From contig NZ_JSXI01000010.1 in NCBI RefSeq assembly GCF_000803065.1, positions 1 through 54,975 of the forward strand: DNA of 54,975 bases, in the 5' to 3' direction. This stretch comes from Sphingomonas sp. ERG5 (GTDB taxonomy: Bacteria > Pseudomonadota > Alphaproteobacteria > Sphingomonadales > Sphingomonadaceae). Under the pieces are notes generated by a model, which saw only the letters and a program-made list of their open reading frames with translations, was not told the DNA's origin and did not search any database. Shown here one piece after another: positions 34,418 to 42,087 of the stretch. The number at the start of each line of letters is the position of its first letter. The first letter of the stretch is position 1. The position numbers and the translations under genes were made by a program.

Positions 34418-35287
34418 ATGGAGCTCCAGACCCTGATCGGCGAGCCCTGGGCGGATTATGGCCTGATCGATTCGGGCCATGGCCGCAAGCTGGAGCGCTA
34501 TGGCCGCTTTCGCTTCATCCGCCCCGAGGGACAGGCACTATGGGCGCCGGCCAGCCCCGACTGGCGCGCGCAGGGCGAGTTCGTGCCCGGATCCGACGAG
34601 GATGGCGGCGGGCGCTGGGACTATAGCGAGCCGGTACCGCGCGAAGGGTGGCCGCTCAAATGGGACGGCGTCACCTTCACCGCGCAGAACACCCCGTTCC
34701 GCCATCTCGGCTTCTTCCCCGACATGGCGCCGGTGTGGGGCTGGATGCGCGAGCGGGTGGCCGGCGTCGAGGCGCCCGAATGCCTCAATCTGTTCGGCTA
34801 TACCGGCGTCGGCACGCTGGCGATGGCCGACAAGGGCGTGAAGATGGTCCATGTCGACGCGTCGAAGAAATCGGTCGAGGCGGCGCGCGCCAATGCCGCG
34901 CTGTCGGGGATGAGCGACAAGCCGGTGCGCTGGATGATCGACGATTGCACCAAGTTCGTCGCGCGCGAGGTCCGGCGCGGACGGCGTTACGACGGCATCC
35001 TGCTCGACCCGCCGAAATATGGCCGCGGGCCGGAGGGCGAGGTGTGGAAGCTGGAGGAAGGCCTGCCCGGGCTGATCGCCGATTGCCGCAAGCTGCTCGA
35101 TGCCGAGTCGCGGTTCCTGTTCCTGACGGTCTATGCGGTGCGCATGTCGGCGCTGGCGATCGCCGAGTTGCTGCGCCAGGCCTTTGCCGATCTGGGCGGA
35201 ACGGTCGAGGCAGGCGAGTTGGTCGTGCGCGAGGAAGCGCGCGGGCTGCTGTTGCCGACGGCGATCTTTGCACGGTGGAGCCGGTAA
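34418..35287 (+). CDS. Class I SAM-dependent (rRNA-type) methyltransferase
   Basis: A 289-residue protein. The C-terminal Rossmann domain has ECLNLFGYTGVGTLAMADKG (SAM motif I), VHVDASKKSVEAARANAALSG and the acceptor loop ILLDPPKYGRGPEGEVWKLEE, as in RlmI/RlmK-type 23S rRNA methyltransferases (Methyltrans_SAM family). The N-terminal part (YGRFRFIRPEGQALW...) replaces the usual PUA domain. Exact target not deducible. Flanked on both sides by identical 17-base repeats. Confidence 0.85.
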   Translation: MELQTLIGEPWADYGLIDSGHGRKLERYGRFRFIRPEGQALWAPASPDWRAQGEFVPGSDEDGGGRWDYSEPVPREGWPLKWDGVTFTAQNTPFRHLGFFPDMAPVWGWMRERVAGVEAPECLNLFGYTGVGTLAMADKGVKMVHVDASKKSVEAARANAALSGMSDKPVRWMIDDCTKFVAREVRRGRRYDGILLDPPKYGRGPEGEVWKLEEGLPGLIADCRKLLDAESRFLFLTVYAVRMSALAIAELLRQAFADLGGTVEAGELVVREEARGLLLPTAIFARWSR

Positions 35288-35302
35288 GGGCGGCCTGAAC
35301 TT

Positions 35303-35319
35303 CCGTTCGTTTCGAGCGG
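35303..35319. repeat. Dispersed repeat CCGTTCGTTTCGAGCGG, copy 2
   Basis: Same 17-base word as at 34390-34406, in the same orientation, between the convergent methyltransferase and ccmB genes. Confidence 0.75.
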
Positions 35320-35322
35320 TTG

Positions 35323-35961
35323 TCAGTCCATTCCGGCGCGGATCGCCGCCCCTGCCACGAACGGCGCGCCGGCCAGCAGCACAAGACTGACCGCCGCCAA
35401 CAATTTGACCGCCCCTTCACCGCCTTCGATCGACCCCGCGCCGAAGATCAGCAGCGGGACGGCGAGCGGCAGCATCACCAGACCGGCCACCGCGCTTGCC
35501 CCGCGGACGCCCGTCACCAATGCCGAAGTCGCGACCGCCAGCGCGGCAAGACCCGGCGTGCCGATCAACAGGCCAAGCTCGACCGCGAGCAGCGTGTCGA
35601 GCGGCAAGCCAAGCAAGCCCGCCGCGACGACCGCAGCGAGCATCAGCGGTGGCCCGAAGCTCAGCCAGTGCGCGGCGATCTTCGCCGCGGCGACCGTCGC
35701 CATGCTCACACCGCGCACGGCAAGCTGATCGAGCATCCCGGCATCGGCATCGGGACCGACCAGCCGCTCGACCGGCAGGAGCGCGGCGAGCAAGGCGGCG
35801 GCCCAGATCACCCCGCCGCCGACCCGCGCAAGCAGCACCGCATCGGGACCGATCGCGAAGGGGAAGAGGGTCGCGACGAGCAGGAAGAAGCCGACGACCA
35901 GCGTCACGCCGCCGCCGGCCCAGGCGCGGCGCAAGTCGCGCATGATCAGCGCGCCGATCAT
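35323..35961 (-). CDS. ccmB: Heme exporter subunit CcmB
   Basis: The membrane subunit of the CcmAB ABC complex of cytochrome c maturation, which releases heme-loaded CcmE. 212 residues, six helices, with the family-typical RDLRRAWAGGGVTLVVGFFLLVATLFPFAIGPD at the N-terminus and DQLAVRGVSMATVAAAKIAAHW in the middle. The start at 35961 overlaps the ccmA stop (ATGA). ccmC, D, E and later genes are not in the window, as is usual where ccmAB is split off. Confidence 0.93.
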   Translation of the reverse strand: MIGALIMRDLRRAWAGGGVTLVVGFFLLVATLFPFAIGPDAVLLARVGGGVIWAAALLAALLPVERLVGPDADAGMLDQLAVRGVSMATVAAAKIAAHWLSFGPPLMLAAVVAAGLLGLPLDTLLAVELGLLIGTPGLAALAVATSALVTGVRGASAVAGLVMLPLAVPLLIFGAGSIEGGEGAVKLLAAVSLVLLAGAPFVAGAAIRAGMD

Positions 35962-36554
35962 GCTCCGCCCTCCAGCGCGATCGTCTGCGCATCGGGCACG
36001 GCGATCGGCAGATGAGTCGCGACCAGCACGATGCCGCCGCTCGCCCGGTGCGCGGCGATCGCGGCCTCGAGCAAGGCGACCGCCCCGGCATCGAGGCCAT
36101 TGGCGGGCTCGTCGAGCAGCCAGATCCCCGCCCCGCTCGCCGCGATTCGCGCCAGCGCGGCGCGGCGACGCTGCCCGGTGGACAGCAGCCGGACGGGGAC
36201 GTCGCGCAACGTCGCGAGATCGAAGGCGATGAGAGCATCGCGCACCGCACCGAGGCGACCATCGATCGCGGCCCAGAAACCGAGCGCCCGGCCCAGAGTC
36301 AGGTCCTGGTCGAGCGTGCTCGCTTCGGTCAACAAGGCCCGGTCGCCGTTCGCCTCGACCCGGCCGGCCGCCGGCGGCAACAGACCGGCGGCGACACGCA
36401 CCAGGCTCGACTTGCCCACGCCATTCGGCCCGGTGACCAGCAGCGCGCCGCCGGACCGAAGCGCGAACGACCGCTCCCCGAACAAGGTCCGCCCACCCCG
36501 CGTGCAGGTCACGCCATGGAACGCGAGCGCGCCATCGTCGGGAAAGGCGCTCAA
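35958..36554 (-). CDS. ccmA: Heme exporter ATP-binding subunit CcmA
   Basis: A 198-residue ABC ATPase partner of CcmB. Walker A GPNGVGKSSL, signature LSTGQRRRAALARI (the variant Q-R-R-R form is usual for CcmA), Walker B IWLLDEPANGLD and the H-loop VLVATHLP are all present. The start overlaps the stop of the mini-zincin gene (ATGA), so zincin-ccmA-ccmB form one transcript. Confidence 0.95.
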   Translation of the reverse strand: MSAFPDDGALAFHGVTCTRGGRTLFGERSFALRSGGALLVTGPNGVGKSSLVRVAAGLLPPAAGRVEANGDRALLTEASTLDQDLTLGRALGFWAAIDGRLGAVRDALIAFDLATLRDVPVRLLSTGQRRRAALARIAASGAGIWLLDEPANGLDAGAVALLEAAIAAHRASGGIVLVATHLPIAVPDAQTIALEGGA

Positions 36555-36970
36555 CCCGCCGCTTCCTCCAGCGCGTGCATGTCCGCATCGGACAGGCCGA
36601 AATGATGGCCGATCTCATGGATCATGACATGGCTGACCAGAGCGTCGAGTCCGACCCCGGTTTCGACCCATTCCTCCAGGATCGCGCGGCGGTAGAGATG
36701 GATGCGGTCAGGCGGCGAGCCCGATTCCATCGATGATTTCTCGCTCAGCGGACGGCCATGATACAGGCCGGTGAGATCGAGCGGATGGTCGATGCCGAGC
36801 GCATCGAGCGTTTCCTCGTCCGCCAGATCCTCGACGATCAGCACCACGTCGCCGAGATGCGCGCGGAATTCGGCCGGCAGGCTTTCCAGCGTGCGCAGCG
36901 CGATCTCCTCGATCGCCGCAATGGTTGGAGCCCGTATTGCCCTGGGGCGGGATTGATCGGATGTCGCCAT
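36551..36970 (-). CDS. Mini-zincin metallopeptidase-like protein
   Basis: A 139-residue protein with [11 protein letters not shown] at residues 118-128, the HExxHxxG zinc-protease motif with a downstream acidic residue, placed almost at the C-terminus. This is the plan of the small minimal-zincin family (formerly DUF1025). The N-terminal part contains [25 protein letters not shown] and [12 protein letters not shown], also typical. A tiny protease or a metal-binding regulator; substrate unknown. Upstream and co-transcribed with ccmAB, and divergent from phhB. Confidence 0.85.
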   Translation of the reverse strand: MATSDQSRPRAIRAPTIAAIEEIALRTLESLPAEFRAHLGDVVLIVEDLADEETLDALGIDHPLDLTGLYHGRPLSEKSSMESGSPPDRIHLYRRAILEEWVETGVGLDALVSHVMIHEIGHHFGLSDADMHALEEAAG

Positions 36971-37019
36971 CGGCTATGCCATAAGGCCAAGGCGCAAGCG
37001 GCGCCAGCAGGAGGAAGAC

Positions 37020-37319
37020 GTGACGGGGACGATCGAACCGCTGAGCGAAGAGGAGCGCGCCGAAGCGCTCGATGCGCTGGACGAGTGGGATTATGATGAA
37101 GCGCGCGACGCGATCACCCGCACCATCACTTTTGCCGATTTCAGCGAGGCGTTCGCGTTCATGACGCGCGTCGCCCTGCTCGCTGAAAAGGCCGACCATC
37201 ACCCCGAATGGTCGAACGTGTGGAACCGGGTCGAAATCTTGCTCACCACACACGACGCCGGCGGGCTGTCGCACCGCGACGTGGACATGGCTGAGGCGAT
37301 CGACGGGTTGGTTTCTTAA
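37020..37319 (+). CDS. phhB: 4a-hydroxytetrahydrobiopterin dehydratase
   Basis: Recycles the pterin cofactor of phenylalanine hydroxylase (PCD/DCoH family). 99 residues from a GTG at 37020 preceded by AGGAGGA. The active-site stretch reads [35 protein letters not shown] (the family's EKxxHHPxW...V.I.L.THD.GGLT), split here by one changed Lys/Ala. phhA itself is not in the window. Confidence 0.93.
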   Translation: MTGTIEPLSEEERAEALDALDEWDYDEARDAITRTITFADFSEAFAFMTRVALLAEKADHHPEWSNVWNRVEILLTTHDAGGLSHRDVDMAEAIDGLVS

Positions 37320-37320
37320 T

Positions 37321-37339
37321 CCTCCCCGTTCCGGGGAGG
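37321..37339. terminator. Hairpin between convergent phhB and SDR genes
   Basis: CCTCCCCG (37321-37328) pairs with CGGGGAGG (37332-37339) with a 3-base loop immediately after the phhB stop. It is the same palindrome as at 14224-14242. Position between two gene ends suggests two-way termination. Confidence 0.55.
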
Positions 37340-37344
37340 AGACC

Positions 37345-38148
37345 TTACTCCGCCGCGCCGACGCCGCGTTGCATCATCTTGCGCAGCCTGCCGGGCATCC
37401 AGCGCGCGGCGAAGGCCATGCGGTGGGCGGTCTTGCCGACATAGGTGTGGACCTTGTCGCCATGCACCGCGTCCCAGGCGGCCTGCGCCACCACATCGGC
37501 CGAAGTCAGTTCGAGCCCCGCGCCGGTCACCGTTTCGCGAATCGACCGATTCGAGCCGCCGGCGGGCGAGTTGAGCAGCGGCGTTTCGATAAAGGCCGGA
37601 ACGATGTCGCGCACCTTGATCCCGTCGGCCGACCATTCGCCATCGAGCGCTTCGGTCAGCGCGCGCACGCCGAATTTGGTCGCCGAATAGGGCGCGAGTC
37701 CCGCCGAGCCATAGATCGCCGAGGCCGAGGCGGTGTTGAGCAGGCACGAGCCGGGCGTCCGGACGAGATAGGCATGGCCGATCCGCGCGCCATTCAGCAC
37801 CCCCATCAGATTGATCGAGACGGTGCGGTCCATATCCTCGAAGCTCATCTGCGCGATCGGTCCGCCAGTGCCGATCCCGGCATTGTTGAACAGCACGTCA
37901 AGCCGGCCGCCGCTGGTCGCGGTGAATGCGTCGAGGCTCGCAACCCAGGCGTCGCGGTCGCGCACGTCCATCGTATAAGTCGAGACCATGCCCGCCGGCA
38001 GCAGCGCCGCAGTGTCGGCCAGGCCAGTCACATTGACATCGGCCAGCCCGACCCGCCAGCCGCGCGCCGCGAACAGGATCGCCGTCGCCCGCCCGATTCC
38101 CGATCCGCCGCCGGTGATGAAGATCGCCTTCTGCACGCCGTCCGCCAT
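37345..38148 (-). CDS. SDR family oxidoreductase
   Basis: A 267-residue classical short-chain dehydrogenase. TGGGSGIGRA (12-21) is the NAD(P) loop, NNAG at 88-91, and the catalytic Ser/Tyr/Lys set is NTASASAIYG (Ser region), Tyr154 and Lys158 in YSATKFG. LADVNV after β2, with an Asp, favours NAD(H). Substrate unknown. The C-terminus is short and basic. Confidence 0.88.
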   Translation of the reverse strand: MADGVQKAIFITGGGSGIGRATAILFAARGWRVGLADVNVTGLADTAALLPAGMVSTYTMDVRDRDAWVASLDAFTATSGGRLDVLFNNAGIGTGGPIAQMSFEDMDRTVSINLMGVLNGARIGHAYLVRTPGSCLLNTASASAIYGSAGLAPYSATKFGVRALTEALDGEWSADGIKVRDIVPAFIETPLLNSPAGGSNRSIRETVTGAGLELTSADVVAQAAWDAVHGDKVHTYVGKTAHRMAFAARWMPGRLRKMMQRGVGAAE

Positions 38149-38639
38149 CCCTGTTTCCCTCTTCGCTCTCGCGCCGGGCCAGTTCCGGCATCGATCGTGT
38201 CAATTTCGCTGCGATCTATGCGGAACGGGGCGGGTTGGACAAGCCGCCGATTGCACGACCGATCCCGATCGACATCCTAGTGTCCCCAAGGCGGCGCGCG
38301 ACGCCTGTTATCACCTGTTAATCGGGCCGGAAAATCTTCTCCTGTTAAGTTGGATTTTCAGCGAGAAATTACCGCTTGTTTTCAAACCCTTGAACCCCTT
38401 CCACCTGTTCTTCGAATAACAGGTGATAACAGGTGGAAAATGGACGCGATAACAGGTCGAAACAGGTCCTGTTATCGCACGCAGCGATGGCGCCACGCGT
38501 CAGTCACTATCGTCATGAGAAAGAGCCGGCACCGAATCGCATCGGCGCGCCGGAGCGCTGTCGCATTCAGCGCCGGTACTGAATCGAGCCCCGCGCACTT
38601 CGTTGACGCGCCGCGCGTCCTCCCGCACTATCGTCGCCG
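38149..38639. repeat. 491-base intergenic region with an AACAGGT/ACCTGTT array
   Basis: No gene found. Between about 38304 and 38476 the word AACAGGT, or its complement ACCTGTT, occurs about eight times: 38304-38310, 38313-38320, 38341-38347, 38402-38409, 38417-38424, 38427-38434, 38450-38457 and 38461-38474. CACCTGTT (38402-38409) and AACAGGTG (38418-38425) form a perfect dyad. The array lies between the divergent SDR and osmolyte-transporter genes, so it could be a multi-site operator, but the similar clusters at 2787 and 54106 suggest a general kind of intergenic repeat. The remainder (38480-38639) holds nothing I can identify except the transporter promoter by inference. Confidence 0.65.
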
Positions 38640-39446
38640 ATGCCAGACAGCTCCAAGCCCGGTCCTTCGGTCGCATTCGACGGCGTCACCAAATCATATC
38701 CGGCCAAATCCGTCATTGGCGGTACGGTCGCAGTCGATTCGGTATCGGTCGAGATCGCCTCGGGCAGCTTCGTCGCGCTGGTCGGCGCATCGGGATCGGG
38801 CAAGTCGACCTTGCTCAAGATGATCAACCGGCTGATCGAACCAAGCGCCGGTCGCGTCACCATTGCCGGCGAGGCGGTGCAGTCGGTCGAGCCGCACGCG
38901 CTGCGCCGCCGGATCGGCTATGTCTTCCAGAATATCGGCCTGTTCCCGCATCTCAGCGTGGCGGACAATATCGCGATCGGCCTGAAGCTGTCGAACGACG
39001 GCGACACAATCACCCGGGCGCGGCGCGTCGCCGAATTGCTCGAGCTGGTCGATCTGCCCGCCGGCTTTGCCGCGCGTATGCCCGACGAACTCTCGGGCGG
39101 ACAGCGCCAGCGCGTCGGCGTGGCGCGCGCATTGGCCACCGCGCCGGGACTGATGCTGATGGACGAGCCGTTCGGCGCGCTTGATCCAGTGACGCGCGAT
39201 CAACTCGGCACGGCGATTCGCGCGCTGCACGACCGGCTTGGCCTGACCACCATCATGGTCACGCACGACATGGCCGAGGCGCTGCTGCTCGCCGACCGGG
39301 TGCTGGTGATGGAGGCGGGCAGGATCGTCGCCGACGCGACACCGCGCGGCTTGCTGGCGGGCGATGGCGGCACGGCGGCGGATGCGCTGGTCGCGGTACC
39401 GCGCGAACAGAGCCGCCGCCTGATCGCGCTGGAGCGCGACACATGA
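38640..39446 (+). CDS. Glycine betaine/choline-type ABC transporter ATP-binding protein
   Basis: A 268-residue ABC ATPase of the OpuCA/OsmV group. Walker A GASGSGKST (49-57), Q-loop FQNIGLFPH, signature LSGGQRQRVGVARAL and Walker B LMLMDEPFGALD are visible. No CBS pair is present, unlike full-length OpuCA. Its stop overlaps the start of the partner gene (ATGA). Together they would import quaternary ammonium osmolytes. Confidence 0.9.
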   Translation: MPDSSKPGPSVAFDGVTKSYPAKSVIGGTVAVDSVSVEIASGSFVALVGASGSGKSTLLKMINRLIEPSAGRVTIAGEAVQSVEPHALRRRIGYVFQNIGLFPHLSVADNIAIGLKLSNDGDTITRARRVAELLELVDLPAGFAARMPDELSGGQRQRVGVARALATAPGLMLMDEPFGALDPVTRDQLGTAIRALHDRLGLTTIMVTHDMAEALLLADRVLVMEAGRIVADATPRGLLAGDGGTAADALVAVPREQSRRLIALERDT

Positions 39447-40981
39447 ACAGCCCGTTCTTTGCCGCCTTCGCGCGAGTGCCCGACCTGCTCGCCGCACATC
39501 TGCTGCTCGCGGCATCGGCGCTTGCGCTTGGCCTAGTGATCAGCCTGCCGCTGGCGATCTGGTCAGCGCGCCGACCACTGGTCGCACGCGTCGCGCTGGG
39601 GTTCGCCAGCCTGGTCCAGACGATCCCCTCGCTGGCGCTGCTCGCGCTCTTCTATCCCCTGCTGCTGTCGCTCTCGACCCTGATCGGCGGCGGCATTCCT
39701 GCCTTGGGCTTCCTGCCCTCGCTGCTCGCACTGACGCTCTATGCGCTGCTGCCGATCCTGCGGAACGGCGTCACCGGGCTGATCGGCCTCGATCCCGCCG
39801 TGATCGAGGCGGCGGACGGGGTGGGCATGACCGCGTGGCAGAAATTGCGGCTGGTCGAGGCGCCTCTGGTCGCGCCCGTGCTGATGGCGGGAATCCGTAC
39901 CGCCGCGGTATGGACGATCGGCGCCGCCACCCTGTCGACCACGGTCGGTCAGCCAAGCCTTGGCGATATGATCTTTGCCGGATTGCAGACGCAGAACTGG
40001 GCGCTGGTGCTGGCCGGCTGCCTGAGCGCGGCGGCGCTGGCGCTGGCGGTCGATGCGCTGCTCGGGGTGATCGAGCATGGCATCGCGGTGCGCAAGCGCC
40101 GGCGCGCATGGATCGCCGGCGGCGTGCTGGCGCTTGGCGTGATCGCCGCGCTGGCGCCAATGTGGCCCCGCGCCGGCGCCGAAACGGTGGTGGTCGGTGC
40201 GAAGGGCTTTTCGGAGCAGTATATCCTGGCCCGGCTGATCGGACATCAGCTGGAAAAGGCCGGATACCGGGTCGATTATCGCGAGGGCCTGGGGTCGGTC
40301 GTGGCGTTCAATGCGACCGCGGGCGGCGATGTCGATGCCTATGTCGATTATTCGGGCACGATCTGGACCAACGAGATGAAGCGCAACGATGTGCCGCCCC
40401 GCGCAGCGATCGTCGCGGGAGTCGGCGCCTGGGCGAAGCAGCAGCACGGCATCCATTTGCTCGGCAGTCTCGGGTTCGAGAACAGCTATGCCTTTGCGAT
40501 GCGTAGTGCCGATGCCGAGCGCCGCGGGGTGACCAGCATCGCCGACCTGACCGCGATCGCGCCCCGGCTGAAGCTGGCGACCGATATCGAATTTCTCGAA
40601 CGGCCCGAATGGGCGGCGGTGCGCAAGGCGTACGATCTGCGCTTCGCATCGGCGCAGCCCTATCAGCCGACCTTCATGTATCGCGCGCTGGCCAGCGGCA
40701 CGGCGGATGTGATTCCGGCCTTTTCCTCGGATGGGCGGATCGCGGCGGACAAATTGACCGTGCTGGCCGACCCGAAGGGTGCGATCCCCGGTTATGACGC
40801 GATCCTGCTGCTTGCCCCACGCCGCGCCGCGGATGCGCGCTTTGCCGCCGCGTTGCGGCCGCTGATCGGCAAAGTGCCGGTCGAGGCGATGCGGGAGGCG
40901 AATTACATGGTCGACCGCGATACCAACAAGGCCTCGCCCGAAGAGGCGGCACGGTGGCTGGAGCGCAAGCTCGGGCTGTAG
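39443..40981 (+). CDS. Fused permease and substrate-binding protein, OpuC/OsmWX type
   Basis: A 512-residue fusion. Residues ~1-215 are a permease with six helices and the EAA-like GLDPAVIEAADGVGMTAWQKLRLVEAPLVAPVLMAGIR. After a further helix (~226-246) comes a periplasmic OpuAC-type binding domain beginning ETVVVGAKGFSEQYILARLIGHQLEKAG, with GLGSVVAFNATAGGDVDAYVDYSGTIW and ASGTADVIPAFSSDGRI. Such fusions are known in OpuC/Egt-type systems. The ligand could be betaine, choline, carnitine or ergothioneine; aromatic-box residues were not resolved. Confidence 0.9.
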   Translation: MNSPFFAAFARVPDLLAAHLLLAASALALGLVISLPLAIWSARRPLVARVALGFASLVQTIPSLALLALFYPLLLSLSTLIGGGIPALGFLPSLLALTLYALLPILRNGVTGLIGLDPAVIEAADGVGMTAWQKLRLVEAPLVAPVLMAGIRTAAVWTIGAATLSTTVGQPSLGDMIFAGLQTQNWALVLAGCLSAAALALAVDALLGVIEHGIAVRKRRRAWIAGGVLALGVIAALAPMWPRAGAETVVVGAKGFSEQYILARLIGHQLEKAGYRVDYREGLGSVVAFNATAGGDVDAYVDYSGTIWTNEMKRNDVPPRAAIVAGVGAWAKQQHGIHLLGSLGFENSYAFAMRSADAERRGVTSIADLTAIAPRLKLATDIEFLERPEWAAVRKAYDLRFASAQPYQPTFMYRALASGTADVIPAFSSDGRIAADKLTVLADPKGAIPGYDAILLLAPRRAADARFAAALRPLIGKVPVEAMREANYMVDRDTNKASPEEAARWLERKLGL

Positions 40982-41072
40982 CTGGATTTCGCGCGGAGGC
41001 GATATGGGCCAACGATTTCGCTTGCGAAACGGAAACCGCCAATGCCACCAGTGACCCCGACGGGGGGCGTAA

Positions 41073-42050
41073 ATGGCATTTTTTCGCAAGGCGGATCCTG
41101 ACGCGGCAGCGCTCGAGGATTGGGAACGCGACCTGACGGCGAAGGACGGACACCCGCTGATCGCCATCATCCTGGTCGCGATCATCATACTGATCGGCAC
41201 CTTCGGCGGCACGCATGATGGGCGTTATGCGGGTGAATCGCTTGCCTTTCTGGTCGGCGGCGCAATCGGACTGACCATTCTTGTCTATGGTCTGGCCTGG
41301 GTCATCACGATCCGCCATGCCAGCGTCAGCTGGCAAGTGGGGAGTCTCGCCGGAATCGCCCTGCTCTGCGTGTTCGCGACGACGACGCGGATCGAGTTGG
41401 ACAATGCTGTGATCCGCCGCGATCTTTTGATGTTGGCCGAGATCGAGATCACCGATGATGGCCAGATCAAGCTGCCGCCAAATGCCGATCGCGGTCCTGT
41501 ATCACGGATATTCCTCCGCTATTTCAAGACGCTCAACGATATCGGGCAAGAACAGACAAGCAAGTTGGATGCGATCGGCATAAACCGGATCGCAGCCCCG
41601 GGAATCGAAGACGATCCGTCTCTACTCAAGGACTGCGCCCGGTTCGGGCGCGAAAAGCCAGCGGTCGATGCAAGGGTCGCCAGAATACGCGCCGCTGCAC
41701 GACAGGTGGGCAAGGACATCGGGACGGCCGACATACCCGTCGCGGCCCGACGTGAAATCAGCAAGGGAATGGCCGACGCGATAGATCCAGCGATCGCCCG
41801 GATCAACAATTCGGCGACGATCGTCAAAGCGCAGCTCGATGAGGGGCAGGCCATTTGCCAGACGCTGGCCAGACGCAATTGGCGCGCACAGGGGACTCGG
41901 CTGATGTTTACCAACCAGAGCGATCTGGCATCATTCAACCATCATATCGAGCGGTGGAACCAGCTGGTGCGGGACAATCAGGCCGCGCTGGCCGAGGGGA
42001 AGCGGATGGTGACGGAGGGTCAACGCATCATGAAGCGGTGGAACAGGTAG
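41073..42050 (+). CDS. Hypothetical membrane protein
   Basis: A 325-residue protein with three hydrophobic helices in the first ~120 residues (PLIAIILVAIIILIGTFGG, LAFLVGGAIGLTILVYGLAW and VGSLAGIALLCVFATTTRI), then a ~200-residue soluble helical region with many Arg/Ala/Asp. No motif recognised. It lies alone between the osmolyte importer and the dehydrogenase operon. Codon use is less GC-extreme than neighbours in its second half. Confidence 0.7.
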   Translation: MAFFRKADPDAAALEDWERDLTAKDGHPLIAIILVAIIILIGTFGGTHDGRYAGESLAFLVGGAIGLTILVYGLAWVITIRHASVSWQVGSLAGIALLCVFATTTRIELDNAVIRRDLLMLAEIEITDDGQIKLPPNADRGPVSRIFLRYFKTLNDIGQEQTSKLDAIGINRIAAPGIEDDPSLLKDCARFGREKPAVDARVARIRAAARQVGKDIGTADIPVAARREISKGMADAIDPAIARINNSATIVKAQLDEGQAICQTLARRNWRAQGTRLMFTNQSDLASFNHHIERWNQLVRDNQAALAEGKRMVTEGQRIMKRWNR

Positions 42051-42056
42051 GCGGCG

Positions 42057-42080
42057 GCTCCCCGGCTCGCACCGGGGAGC
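42057..42080. terminator. Bidirectional terminator
   Basis: GCTCCCCGG (42057-42065) and CCGGGGAGC (42072-42080), a perfect 9-bp stem with a 6-base loop, lie between the convergent hypothetical gene and the E2 gene. TTTAATT follows on the right side. Confidence 0.8.
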
Positions 42081-42087
42081 GTGCCCT

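Noticed and set aside
38304..38476. AACAGGT array as a CRISPR
   Set aside because: Repeat words are 7-9 bases, in both orientations and irregularly spaced, without spacers of constant length; no cas genes in the window.
39563..41212. 549-residue open frame opposite the fused permease gene
   Set aside because: Composition typical of antisense frames, and it crosses a certain gene and the next intergenic gap.
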